Source: Massiliimalia sp050943535
GTDB taxonomy: Bacteria; Bacillota; Clostridia; Oscillospirales; Ruminococcaceae
Length of the DNA stretch: 64,000 bases
Direction of reading: 5' to 3'
Assembly (NCBI GenBank): GCA_050943535.1
Contig: JBMNPJ010000013.1
Span: 1-64,000, forward strand
Shown here piece by piece: positions 34,975-43,285 of the stretch. A program made the position numbers and the translations under genes. Every line of letters starts with the position of its first letter. Position 1 is the stretch's first letter. Under the pieces are notes generated by a model. The model was given only the letters and a program-made list of their open reading frames with translations. It searched no databases and was not told where the DNA came from.

Positions 34975-36591
34975 TTATAAAGTGGACTCTTCTGGAGCAA
35001 CAGAACATTCCAGCAGGCACGGTCCTGTTGACTGAAGCAGTTCATCAATGGCTTCATCCACTTCATCCATGGAACAGATTCTTCTGGCCTGCATGCCATA
35101 GGATCTGGCAATTTGGGTAATATCCGGACTTCCCTGAAGGCTTACTGCCATAATGTTGTTGGCGTAGGCTTTTTCCTGGATTTCCCGCACCATTCCCAAA
35201 TAGTGATTGGTCATAACTACAATTTTTACCGGATTGTTTTCCTGACAAATGGTTCCCAGTTCCATCATCTGCATCTGGAAAGACCCGTCTCCGCACACTG
35301 CAATAACCGTTTTGTCCGGAGCAGCAAATTTTGCCCCTTCTGCCGCTGGAATGGAATAACCCATAGTTCCCATTCCTCCGGAGGTGAGAAAACGCCCTTC
35401 TTTTACATGGAAATGGTTGGCGGTCCAGATCTGATTCTGACCGACGTCCGCTACCACAACAGAACCTTCCGGTGCCCGTTCAGTTAAACGGTTAATAAAG
35501 ATTTTTGGATTAATAAATCCATCTTTGAAACGATACCGTTCGTGGTGACTGTCGCGAATTTCTTTTAAGGTAGCAACCCATTCCTCACATTCCAGTGGAA
35601 CTGCTTTGGAAATCATCTCTTCCAAAACATGTTTGGCATCCCCTACAATCGGAATTCCGGTTTCCAGGTTCTTCCCAATTTCCGCAGGGTCTACATCAAT
35701 ATGAATAATCCGGGTGCTTTCGCTCAGTTCATGAGGGAATCTCACTGCCCGGTCACCAGCTCTGGCACCGATCAGCAGCAGTACGTCTGCCTGATGAATG
35801 GCATGGTTGGCAACCTTTACCCCATGGGAGCCCAGCATTCCAAAATATAAAGGATCGTCATAAGGAATGGCGCTGATTCCCATCATGGTGGTAATGACCG
35901 GAATCTGTGTTTTTTTGCAGAATTGCCGCAGCTGTTCTACTGCATGAGCAGCAAACACACCGCCTCCTGCACACAGAAGCGGCCGTTTCGCATTTTTCAG
36001 TGCAGTCATCGCCCGTTTAATCTGTCCCGGGTGACCTTTTACTGTAGGATTATAGCTGCGCATATGTACTGTTTCCGGATAAGCAAACTGAATTTTTTCG
36101 CTTTGTACGTCTACCGGAACGTCTACCAACACTGGGCCGGGACGTCCAGTTCCCGCCAGATAAAACGCTTCTTTCATAATGGTTCCGATTTTAGAGGCAT
36201 CCTTTACCAAATAGCTATATTTGATAAATGGCTCTACCGCACCGGTAATATCCGCTTCCTGGAACACATCTCGGCCAAGCAGTTCCCGGGAAACCTGCCC
36301 GGTAATGATGACCATAGGAATGGAGTCCATATAAGCAGTAGCAATGGCGGTAATTAAATTCAGCGCCCCCGGACCGGATGTGGCAATGCACACCGCCGGT
36401 TTTCCGGAAATGCGGGCATATCCACTGGCGGCGTGGCCGGCGTTTTGCTCCTGCCGCACCAGAACATGATGGATATGACTTTTGGACAAGGCATCATAGA
36501 ACGGGCAGATAGCAGCGCCAGGATAACCAAAGACGACTGATATCTGTTCCTCTTCTAAGCATTTTACGATTGCCTGTGCAACTGTTATCAT
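34975..36591 (-). CDS. ilvB: Acetolactate synthase large (catalytic) subunit
   Basis: A 538-aa thiamine-diphosphate enzyme for the first common step of branched-chain amino-acid synthesis. The cofactor-activating Glu is in the HVLVRQEQNAGHAA segment, the central FAD-type domain runs about 190-330, and the ThDP motif begins CGDGSFQMQMMELGT and ends NNPVKIVVMTNHYLG. It is slightly shorter than the 550-570 residues usual for anabolic enzymes but no domain is missing. The adjacent ilvN confirms the biosynthetic type. Divergent from the GntR gene; no T-box signature is visible in the 279-bp gap. Confidence 0.96.
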   Translation of the reverse strand: MITVAQAIVKCLEEEQISVVFGYPGAAICPFYDALSKSHIHHVLVRQEQNAGHAASGYARISGKPAVCIATSGPGALNLITAIATAYMDSIPMVIITGQVSRELLGRDVFQEADITGAVEPFIKYSYLVKDASKIGTIMKEAFYLAGTGRPGPVLVDVPVDVQSEKIQFAYPETVHMRSYNPTVKGHPGQIKRAMTALKNAKRPLLCAGGGVFAAHAVEQLRQFCKKTQIPVITTMMGISAIPYDDPLYFGMLGSHGVKVANHAIHQADVLLLIGARAGDRAVRFPHELSESTRIIHIDVDPAEIGKNLETGIPIVGDAKHVLEEMISKAVPLECEEWVATLKEIRDSHHERYRFKDGFINPKIFINRLTERAPEGSVVVADVGQNQIWTANHFHVKEGRFLTSGGMGTMGYSIPAAEGAKFAAPDKTVIAVCGDGSFQMQMMELGTICQENNPVKIVVMTNHYLGMVREIQEKAYANNIMAVSLQGSPDITQIARSYGMQARRICSMDEVDEAIDELLQSTGPCLLECSVAPEESTL

Positions 36592-36769
36592 CCAAAAACA
36601 CCCTTTCTGTTACAGTTTAAATTTCTTTTCAAATGGTTAATATGACCTATTATACATGATTTGCTCAGATAGTTCAACACTTTAATCGATTACATTTTTA
36701 AAATTTGAATGGTTTTTTGCCTGTATCTGTATTCACAGCCTCAAACGAAGAATGATGTCCTACAACCTA

Positions 36770-36798
36770 TTGAAATCATACATCTTTTGTAGTATGAT
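36770..36798 (+). promoter_or_regulatory. Promoter and operator of the GntR-family gene
   Basis: TTGAAA (36770-36775), 17 bp, TATGAT (36793-36798). The inverted repeat ATCATAC (36775-36781) / GTATGAT (36792-36798) spans it exactly, suggesting autoregulation. Confidence 0.7.
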
Positions 36799-36870
36799 AG
36801 AGATAATCTCAGGTCATTGTGATGATCCAGGAGCAGTATTTGCTCAAATAAAACAAGGACGGTAACAACC

Positions 36871-37548
36871 ATGCCAAAAAAGACCAAAATGCTTTCGGAA
36901 ACTGTTGCAGACGAAATTTTGTCCATGATTACAGTGGAAAAGATTTTTAAAGAAGGGGACAAACTCCCCAACGAAAATCAGCTGTCTGAACAGCTTCACG
37001 TCAGCCGTACCACCCTGCGGGAAGCAATCCGGGTATTAGTCACCAATGGAACTTTGGAAATCCGCCGGGGAAAAGGTACCTTTGTACGCAAAAGTCAGGA
37101 AACCTCCGTACTGGATGAACTTACTTTCTTAAAAGTAGATATTAAAGATTTGTTTGAAATGCGGCTGATTTTTGAGCCAGAAAACGCCTATTATGCTGCA
37201 AAACGGGCATCCGAACAGGAATTAAACCGGATTTTTGAATACGGAAAACGGGTAGAAGAAAAACTGATCCGAAAAGAAGACCGCACCCAGGAAGAACAGG
37301 CATTCCATATGGCAATTGCCAAAGCCACCCACAACGAGTTTATGAATAAGCTCTTCCCTATTATTCTCCAGGCTATCAACAAAGGGGTTATCTTGCTGCA
37401 AAAAAACGACAAACTGTCAGAGATGAATTTAAATGACCACCGAATGATTATGGAATTCCTCAAGCAGAGAAATGCAGAAGGCGCTCGAAGCGCCATGAAA
37501 ATCCATTTAATCCATGCCGTAGAAGAAATGGGCATTGAAATGGAATAA
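36871..37548 (+). CDS. FadR-type GntR transcription regulator (FCD domain)
   Basis: A 225-aa regulator. The winged-helix domain (about 5-72) shows GDKLPNENQLSEQLHVSRTT then LREAIRVLVTNGTLEIRRGKGTFV, the GntR hallmark. The C-terminal FCD helical domain (about 90-220) keeps the metal/ligand-site pattern: Asp/Glu in MRLIFEPENAYYAAKRA, His in EEQAFHMAIAKATHNEF, and the last His in IHLIHAVEE. The ligand is probably a small carboxylate. It sits between ilvB (divergent) and ilvC (downstream); a shared half-site suggests it controls ilvC and itself. Confidence 0.92.
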   Translation: MPKKTKMLSETVADEILSMITVEKIFKEGDKLPNENQLSEQLHVSRTTLREAIRVLVTNGTLEIRRGKGTFVRKSQETSVLDELTFLKVDIKDLFEMRLIFEPENAYYAAKRASEQELNRIFEYGKRVEEKLIRKEDRTQEEQAFHMAIAKATHNEFMNKLFPIILQAINKGVILLQKNDKLSEMNLNDHRMIMEFLKQRNAEGARSAMKIHLIHAVEEMGIEME

Positions 37549-37613
37549 ACCGGTTTTTTTACCATACAAATGCATCAGGACAAAAAATTTCTTAAAAAAT
37601 CAGAAATTCGCTC

Positions 37614-37642
37614 TTGACATTAGACATCATACAATATATAAT
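37614..37642 (+). promoter_or_regulatory. ilvC promoter with GntR half-site
   Basis: Perfect consensus TTGACA (37614-37619), 17 bp, TATAAT (37637-37642). ATCATAC, the half-site of the GntR gene's operator, sits in the spacer at 37626-37632. The leader of about 75 nt carries a short CGGCAGGAACGCCG stem and ends in AGGAGG. Confidence 0.85.
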
Positions 37643-37722
37643 AAGAGCAGACAACAAAAACAAGAAACGAGCTTCGGCAGGAACGCCGGAACCCAAAAAC
37701 TTGGATTCAGGAGGAAAAGAAA

Positions 37723-38721
37723 ATGGCATTTAAAATTTTTTATGAAAGCGATTGTAATTTAGGTTTATTGGACGGCAAAACCGTTGCTATTATCGGTTAC
37801 GGAAGCCAGGGTCATGCTCATGCTTTGAACCTGCACGAAAGCGGCGTTAACGTAGTAGTTGGTTTGTACGAAGGCAGCAAATCCTGGGCGAAAGCAGAAG
37901 CTGCAGGTTTGAAAGTTGCTACTGTAGAAGAAGCTGCTAAAATGGCTGACGTTATCATGATGCTGGTACCAGACGAAAAACAGGCTGACCTGTACAAAAA
38001 GAGCATTGCTCCTTACATGACCGCAGGCAAAACTTTGGCATTTGCTCACGGCTTTAACATTCACTTCCAGCAGATCGTTCCACCTGCAGATGTAGACGTT
38101 ATCATGATCGCTCCAAAAGGTCCTGGTCATACTGTACGTTCTGAATATCTGGAAGGCAAAGGTGTTCCTTGTCTGTACGCTGTTCATCAGGATGCTTCCG
38201 GCAGAGCTACTGACATTGCTCTGGCTTATGCTGCTGGTATCGGCGGTGCAAGAGCAGCTGTTATGGAAACCACATTCCGTGTAGAAACTGAAACCGACCT
38301 GTTTGGTGAACAGGCTGTTCTGTGCGGCGGTGTTACTGCTTTGATGCAGGCTGGTTTTGAAACACTGGTAGAAGCTGGCTATGACCCAAGAAACGCTTAC
38401 TTTGAATGTATCCATGAAATGAAACTGATCGTTGATCTAATTTACCAGGGCGGTTTCTCCAAGATGAGATATTCTATCTCTGATACTGCAGAATTCGGCG
38501 ATTACGAAACCGGCAAACGCATTATCACTGATGAAACCAAGAAAGAAATGAAGAAAGTTCTGGAAGAAATTCAGGATGGTACCTTCGCAACCAAATGGAT
38601 TGCAGAAAACAAAAACGGTCGTGCTCACTTCAACGCAACCAGAAGACTGAAAGCAGAACATCAGCTGGAAAAAACCGGTAAAGAACTGAGAAAAATGTAC
38701 TCCTGGAACGAAGAAGAATAA
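37723..38721 (+). CDS. ilvC: Ketol-acid reductoisomerase
   Basis: A 332-aa class I enzyme that isomerises and reduces acetolactate to dihydroxyisovalerate. The Rossmann fingerprint is IIGYGSQGHAHALNL. The Mg sites fall in the DLFGEQAVLCGG and later YFECIHE segments. The residues after beta-2 (YEGSKSWAKAE) decide NADPH or NADH preference; the Ser residues there suggest NADPH. Codons are strongly biased (GCT, GTT, CTG, AAA) compared with neighbours, a sign of high expression, matching its perfect promoter. It has its own terminator. Confidence 0.97.
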   Translation: MAFKIFYESDCNLGLLDGKTVAIIGYGSQGHAHALNLHESGVNVVVGLYEGSKSWAKAEAAGLKVATVEEAAKMADVIMMLVPDEKQADLYKKSIAPYMTAGKTLAFAHGFNIHFQQIVPPADVDVIMIAPKGPGHTVRSEYLEGKGVPCLYAVHQDASGRATDIALAYAAGIGGARAAVMETTFRVETETDLFGEQAVLCGGVTALMQAGFETLVEAGYDPRNAYFECIHEMKLIVDLIYQGGFSKMRYSISDTAEFGDYETGKRIITDETKKEMKKVLEEIQDGTFATKWIAENKNGRAHFNATRRLKAEHQLEKTGKELRKMYSWNEEE

Positions 38722-38756
38722 TTTAAAACACAGATTCTTGGAAAATGAAATAAGAA

Positions 38757-38788
38757 CCCCCGGAAGTCCTAGACTTCCGGGGGCTTTT
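38757..38788 (+). terminator. Terminator of ilvC
   Basis: CCCCCGGAAGTC / GACTTCCGGGGG with loop CTA, followed by CTTTT. Confidence 0.9.
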
Positions 38789-38812
38789 CAGCTTATAGAT
38801 AAAAAACAGACA

Positions 38813-39013
38813 CCACCTGGCGGTGGGGCAAAGACGCTACGCTTGCCAGGGGTTCACACCCCTGGACCCAAAGACGCTACGCGCGTACTCTATTAGTAAA
38901 GCAAAAACATTAGGTGGATTTGCTCTCCGCTAACATAATACGAGCGAAGCGTCATTGCCTCACCGCAGGTGATCCAGGGGTGTGAGCCCCTGGTGTAAAT
39001 CCCTGGTGCAGCA
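38813..39013. repeat. Family A interspersed repeat (copy A9), both arms present
   Basis: The most complete copy. Left arm CCACCTGGCGGTGGGGCAAAG, an inserted CCAGGGGTTCACACCCCTGG hairpin, AGACGCTACGCGCGTACTCT, interior TAGTAAAGCAAAAACATTAG, then the right arm TACGAGCGAAGCGTCATTGC..CACCGCAGGTG, and a second CCAGGGGTGTGAGCCCCTGG hairpin. Left and right arms are inverted copies, so the whole can fold on itself. It stops 3 bp before the anti-sigma gene's stop codon. Confidence 0.85.
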
Positions 39014-39015
39014 AC

Positions 39016-39759
39016 TTACCGCCGCCATCCCCACTGATATCCCTGTCCATTGCCGGGCCCTTTGTGGTTTCCTCCGGCAGGATTGGAACTTTCTCCCCCG
39101 TATTGTTCCAAAAGGTCATTGAGCTGACGCATACTCATATTTTGGCATTCTTCCGGGGTTATGTTCGGATCATATTCTTTTAGCTCCAAATACACTCGGT
39201 ATTTTCCAAAGGAAATTCCTTCTTGCTGCGCTTCTTCCACTGTACTCACTTCCGCTTGGCAGCAGCGAACCGGATAGGACTGAATCACCTGGCTTTGTTC
39301 TAATTCTTCCAGCAGTTTTTCTCCATGATTGGACGCCACTGTAACTGTGGGAGTGTCATCCTGACCCAAGGCTTCGGAAGGACTATTTTGAATCAAAAGT
39401 TCTACGGCTTCTACTCCGTTTTTTCCCAAAACCGGCACCTGCTCCACCAACTGTTCTCCGTCCTCATTGGTTCCCTTTACCTGGGTGACACGGTCCAGAC
39501 GATTCAGCGCCAGTTCTACCGAAGGATTCACATCCACACTAATATAGGACACAGGCATTTTTAAAAAATACCATCCGCCTGCCACCCCAAGCACCATCAA
39601 AAATAAGGCACATACAGCCGCCTTTTTCACCCATCCAAAAGAAAGTCTTTGTTTCTCACAACTTTTTTGGTGAATAAACGCCTTGGTGGATTCCTTTAGG
39701 GCTTCTGATGCCCGCACCGGTTCAAACACCTGCTGGATCTGATTCTTCAAGTCCGTCAC
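39016..39759 (-). CDS. RsgI-like anti-sigma factor
   Basis: A 247-aa single-pass membrane protein: cytoplasmic N terminus of about 45 residues (sigma-binding), TM at about 46-66, and an extracytoplasmic part that opens with YISVDVNPSVELALNRLDRV, the conserved middle domain of clostridial RsgI-type proteins. The C-terminal tail is Gly/Gln-rich. It has no carbohydrate-binding module, unlike cellulosomal RsgI proteins. Translation seems to begin at GTG 39759, inside the 3' end of the sigma gene, so the two are coupled. It is expected to hold the ECF sigma factor at the membrane. Confidence 0.85.
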   Translation of the reverse strand: MTDLKNQIQQVFEPVRASEALKESTKAFIHQKSCEKQRLSFGWVKKAAVCALFLMVLGVAGGWYFLKMPVSYISVDVNPSVELALNRLDRVTQVKGTNEDGEQLVEQVPVLGKNGVEAVELLIQNSPSEALGQDDTPTVTVASNHGEKLLEELEQSQVIQSYPVRCCQAEVSTVEEAQQEGISFGKYRVYLELKEYDPNITPEECQNMSMRQLNDLLEQYGGESSNPAGGNHKGPGNGQGYQWGWRR

Positions 39760-40225
39760 CCCCTAACTTTTGCTTTAGCAGCGCTCTTCCCCGCGACAAC
39801 AAAGAATACACCGTATTCTCCTTTTTATGAAGGATGGCTCCAATTTCCGCTGCCGTATATCCCTCATAATAGTGCAGATAAATGGGATCTTTGTACTTTT
39901 CCGGCAAGGACAGCACCTGTTCCAATAAGTCCGACTGCCCTAACTCCGCCGAAATCCCGGTTTCTCCCAGCTGTTCCAAAGAAACCCATGTCCGGCGGAA
40001 AAAGTTCCGCAGCAGATCACGGCAGGCGTTGACCGTGACTCGAATGATCCACGCCTTTTCGTGCTCCGGTGTTTCAAAAGGATCCGTATGCAGAAAATAC
40101 TTTAAAAACACTTCCTGAAAAATATCTTCCGTATCCTTTTCGTTTTTCAGATGAAGCAGGCAGATTCTGCGCACCATATCTGCATACCGATCAATCGCCT
40201 GATTTACTTCCTGTTCATCCCGCAT
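39722..40225 (-). CDS. ECF-type RNA polymerase sigma factor
   Basis: A 167-aa group IV sigma factor. Region 2 runs about residues 10-75 (DIFQEVFLKYFLHTDPF is the 2.2-2.3 core). Region 4 (about 100-155) includes LPEKYKDPIYLHYYEGYTAA and the recognition helix around AEIGAILHKKENTVYSLLSRG. It overlaps the anti-sigma gene by 38 bp. The most likely local target is its own operon and perhaps the divergent-spaced secreted repeat protein 47 bp away on the same strand. Confidence 0.93.
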   Translation of the reverse strand: MRDEQEVNQAIDRYADMVRRICLLHLKNEKDTEDIFQEVFLKYFLHTDPFETPEHEKAWIIRVTVNACRDLLRNFFRRTWVSLEQLGETGISAELGQSDLLEQVLSLPEKYKDPIYLHYYEGYTAAEIGAILHKKENTVYSLLSRGRALLKQKLGGDGLEESDPAGV

Positions 40226-40271
40226 ACTTCACCTTCTTTTTCTCTCAAACTTTTGACAGGTTGTATCAGTG

Positions 40272-40673
40272 TTATCCTTTCTGTCCCCAGCGTCCAGCAC
40301 CATTTCTCTTGCCGGCATTTCCTTGTCCCTGCCCTTGGCACTGCTGTCCAGATGAATTTTTGCGATCACAAATTCCATCGCCATCTTGATCGACAAACTG
40401 GCTCCGGTCACAAATCCCGTCTCCGTCCTGATCTACAAACTGGTTCCGGTCGCAGATTCCGTCTCCATCCTGATCTGCAAACTGACGCCGATCACAGATT
40501 CCATCGCCGTCTCGGTCTCCAGCACTAATTCCCTGTCTCAGACAAAGTGCTGCACAGGTCAAAACCGCATCTGTTTTACCTGAAAACGTTCCGGCAGCGC
40601 TGACGCCTGTACCTGCTGTCAGCATCACGGCCAACATCAATCCCACCGCAATATTTTTTCTTGTTCTTTTCAT
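40272..40673 (-). CDS. Secreted protein with tandem Asp-rich (DGDGICD) repeats
   Basis: A 133-aa protein with a signal peptide (MKRTRKN then a hydrophobic stretch ending near VSAAG). Four tandem 14-residue repeats of the type DQDGDGICDRxQFV lie at about 63-118, the last diverging after CDR. The DxDGDGxCD pattern matches calcium-binding EF-hand/thrombospondin type 3-like loops, so calcium binding is likely; each repeat has one Cys. The start at 40673 is chosen for GGAGG 8 bp upstream. Upstream lies a perfect inverted repeat. The tail is Gln/Gly/Asn-rich. Role unknown, perhaps an envelope or scaffold protein linked to the adjacent sigma/anti-sigma pair. Confidence 0.8.
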   Translation of the reverse strand: MKRTRKNIAVGLMLAVMLTAGTGVSAAGTFSGKTDAVLTCAALCLRQGISAGDRDGDGICDRRQFADQDGDGICDRNQFVDQDGDGICDRSQFVDQDGDGICDRKNSSGQQCQGQGQGNAGKRNGAGRWGQKG

Positions 40674-40686
40674 ATTCAGAACCTCC

Positions 40687-40727
40687 ATTCTTCTCATTCA
40701 ATTATAATACGATTGAATGAGAAGAAT
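40687..40727. promoter_or_regulatory. Perfect 16-bp inverted repeat upstream of the Asp-rich repeat protein
   Basis: ATTCTTCTCATTCAAT (40687-40702) and its exact reverse complement (40712-40727) flank TATAATACG. It ends 14 bp before the start codon on the minus strand, so it could be an operator over the promoter or a leader hairpin next to the ribosome site. Confidence 0.75.
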
Positions 40728-40762
40728 CCTTGCAGTGAAATAAAAAATTTTTGTATGAAAAA

Positions 40763-40789
40763 ATGCGGACCATAAAATATGGTCCGCAT
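40763..40789 (-). terminator. Terminator of the aldolase gene
   Basis: ATGCGGACCATA / TATGGTCCGCAT with a 3-nt loop, 17 bp past the stop, followed by TTTTTC on the minus strand. Confidence 0.85.
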
Positions 40790-40806
40790 AAAATACAGCG
40801 CAAAAA

Positions 40807-41670
40807 TTATGCTTTGTTGATAGAACCGAACAGTTCCATTTTTTCTTTTACAGTTGCTTTGATTGCTTCGAAGCCAGGAGCCAACAGTTTTCTTGGGTCA
40901 AATCCTTTACCCTGCTGATCTTTACCAGCTTCAATATATTTACGGGTAGCTTCTGCAAATGCCAGCTGGCATTCGGTGTTTACATTGATTTTGGAAACGC
41001 CCAGATCGATTGCTTTTTTGATCATATCAGCTGGGATTCCGGTACCGCCGTGGAGAACCAGAGGCATTTTGCCGGTTTTCTGCTGAACAGCGTCCAGAGT
41101 TTCAAAGCTCAGACCAGCCCAGTTTTCTGGATATTTACCATGGATGTTGCCGATACCAGCAGCCAGCATAGTAACGCCCAGGTCAGCGATCATTTTGCAT
41201 TCGTCTGGATCAGCGCATTCGCCAGCGCCGATAACGCCGTCTTCTTCACCGCCGATAGAACCAACTTCTGCTTCCAGAGACAGACCTTTTTCATTGCAGA
41301 TTGCAACCAGTTCTTTGGTTTTTTCTACATTTTCTTCGATTGGGTAATGAGAACCGTCGAACATAATGGAAGAGAAACCAGCTTCGATGCATTTTTTTGC
41401 ACCTTCATAAGAACCGTGGTCCAGATGCAGAGCAACCGGAACAGTGATGTTCAGTTCTTCCAGCATACCGTTTACCATACCAACAACGGTTTTGTAACCG
41501 CACATGTATTTGCCGGCGCCTTCAGATACACCCAGGATAACCGGAGAGTTCAGTTCCTGTGCTGTGAGCAGGATTGCTTTGGTCCATTCCAGGTTATTAA
41601 TGTTAAACTGGCCTACTGCATAGTGGCCTTCTTTTGCTTTTGTAAGCATTTCTTTTGCAGATACTAACAT
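40807..41670 (-). CDS. fba: Class II fructose-1,6-bisphosphate aldolase
   Basis: A 287-aa zinc-dependent aldolase of glycolysis. The catalytic Asp and first zinc His are in ALHLDHGS; other zinc ligands are the Glu of LEAEVGSIGG, the His of GIGNIHGKYP and the His of LVLHGGTGIP. The active-site cap SKINVNTE is present. Length is normal. Codon use is strongly biased, in line with a highly expressed enzyme. It stands alone with its own terminator. Tagatose-bisphosphate aldolases look similar, but the isolated setting favours glycolysis. Confidence 0.94.
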   Translation of the reverse strand: MLVSAKEMLTKAKEGHYAVGQFNINNLEWTKAILLTAQELNSPVILGVSEGAGKYMCGYKTVVGMVNGMLEELNITVPVALHLDHGSYEGAKKCIEAGFSSIMFDGSHYPIEENVEKTKELVAICNEKGLSLEAEVGSIGGEEDGVIGAGECADPDECKMIADLGVTMLAAGIGNIHGKYPENWAGLSFETLDAVQQKTGKMPLVLHGGTGIPADMIKKAIDLGVSKINVNTECQLAFAEATRKYIEAGKDQQGKGFDPRKLLAPGFEAIKATVKEKMELFGSINKA

Positions 41671-41826
41671 AATCTAGTCCTCCACTTTTGACATCAGATT
41701 GCCGGGAAAGAAACCATGTTTTTCCCGGCTGTCAAATACTTTTGATTACTTTTATTATAAACGAATCTGTTGTTAATTGCAAGAAAAATCCAAGGAAATT
41801 CAAAGAGTGTTTAGAAAACCGTTTTG

Positions 41827-43131
41827 TTATTTACTCTGACTTTTGGCTTTTCGTTCAAAACAGATAAAGATTACTGCGCTGATCCCCATTAAAATCGGAT
41901 AGTACAGGTTTGGAATAATATCAATTGGGGAAATCTGCGTGGCTGCCACTGCAGACGCCGCAGACGCCGCTGTCAAAAGCTGTGCGCCGTAAGGAATAAC
42001 CCCCTGTCCCACAGAGGTAAAGATATCCAGAATGGAAGCCATTTTTTTCGGTTCTACCCCGTATTCATCCCCGATTTCCTTGGCAATTGGACCGGACATA
42101 ACAATGGCAACGGTGTTATTTGCTGTACAGCAGTCCACCGCCAAAGACATCCCTGCAATGCCCAGTTCGGCACCTTTTTTGCTCTTCACATGCTTTTTGA
42201 TGGAATTGATGATAAACTGTACCCCGCCGTTTTCCTTTACCAGCTGGAAAATGGCCGCAACGATCATGGAAATTACAGTGATTTCATACATGGAGCTGAT
42301 CCCTGTATTCAGGTGACCAAACATTTCCGTAAAGGTAAAGCTGCCCAAAGCAAGCCCTACAATTGCAGACATAACAATTCCGGAAATCAGCACTACAAAT
42401 ACATTAAAGCCAATCAATGCACCGATGAGTACAATCAGGTAAGGCACGATCTGCCAGAAGTTATAGGACAGGTCGCCAGTCAGTTCAAAGGAAGTATTCA
42501 TGGTGCGGGCAATCAAAATCACAATGGTGAGCACTGCCGCAGGCAGAACAATCAAAAAGTTTGTCTTAAACTTATCCTTCATCTCACATCCCTGGGTGCG
42601 AACTGCCGCAATGGTGGTGTCAGAGATCATAGAAAGGTTATCCCCAAACATGGCGCCGCAAACAACAGCACCTACACACAGCGCCAAAGACAGTCCGGTT
42701 TCATCAGAAATCCCAGCGGCAATAGGCGCCAAAGCGGTAATGGTTCCCACAGAAGTACCCATGGAAACAGAAATAAAGCACCCAACAATAAAGATACCCA
42801 CTACCATAAACTGGGGAGGAATAATGGATAATCCAAAATGGACGGTGCTGGTTACTCCGCCTGCTGCGTCTACAATTCCGGAAAAAGCTCCCGCCAAAAT
42901 AAACACAAACAGCATGGTGACAATGTTTTCGTCTCCAATTCCCGCAGATGCCAGTTTAATTTTTTCATTAAACTTCACTTTTGGGTTTTGGATAAACGCA
43001 ACAATCAGAGCAATAATAAACCCTACAATGGCAGGCATGGTATAAATATCTCCCGCCGCAACGCCAAGACCAATAAACAAAATCAAAAATACAAAGATGG
43101 GTAAAAGACCCCAAAAATTGGATTTTTTCAT
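41827..43131 (-). CDS. NhaC-family Na+/H+ antiporter
   Basis: A 434-aa integral membrane protein with about 11-12 hydrophobic segments. NhaC-like landmarks are GTSVGTITALAPIA, GAMFGDNLSMISDTT and AVDCCTANNTVAIVMSG, where the polar Asp/Asn residues in broken helices form the ion path. It may instead move an organic acid against sodium, as several NhaC proteins do. The start is placed at 43131 (MKKSNFWG), after AAAGGAACGA; the upstream in-frame extension is unconserved in appearance. Confidence 0.85.
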   Translation of the reverse strand: MKKSNFWGLLPIFVFLILFIGLGVAAGDIYTMPAIVGFIIALIVAFIQNPKVKFNEKIKLASAGIGDENIVTMLFVFILAGAFSGIVDAAGGVTSTVHFGLSIIPPQFMVVGIFIVGCFISVSMGTSVGTITALAPIAAGISDETGLSLALCVGAVVCGAMFGDNLSMISDTTIAAVRTQGCEMKDKFKTNFLIVLPAAVLTIVILIARTMNTSFELTGDLSYNFWQIVPYLIVLIGALIGFNVFVVLISGIVMSAIVGLALGSFTFTEMFGHLNTGISSMYEITVISMIVAAIFQLVKENGGVQFIINSIKKHVKSKKGAELGIAGMSLAVDCCTANNTVAIVMSGPIAKEIGDEYGVEPKKMASILDIFTSVGQGVIPYGAQLLTAASAASAVAATQISPIDIIPNLYYPILMGISAVIFICFERKAKSQSK

Positions 43132-43250
43132 ACAGGTCGTTCCTTTCCGATTGGACGGCAAAACCCATTGCCCCAATCTGTCCGTTTTATGTAACACCTA
43201 TTATACATACATTCCCTGTTTCCTGCAAGCATTCCCGCACCAAGTTGGAA

Positions 43251-43279
43251 GAATCCCCAAAGATTTCCTTTGGGGATTC
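43251..43279 (-). terminator. Hairpin beyond the OGG gene
   Basis: GAATCCCCAAAG / CTTTGGGGATTC with a 5-nt loop, 6 bp after the stop; the T-run is weak. Confidence 0.55.
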
Positions 43280-43285
43280 AGCAAC

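Noticed and set aside
36592..36870. T-box riboswitch or leader-peptide attenuator before ilvB
   Set aside because: No T-box core sequence or run of Leu/Val/Ile codons was seen on the minus strand.
40360..40530. A CRISPR-like short tandem array
   Set aside because: The 42-bp units have no spacers and are an in-frame protein repeat behind a signal peptide.
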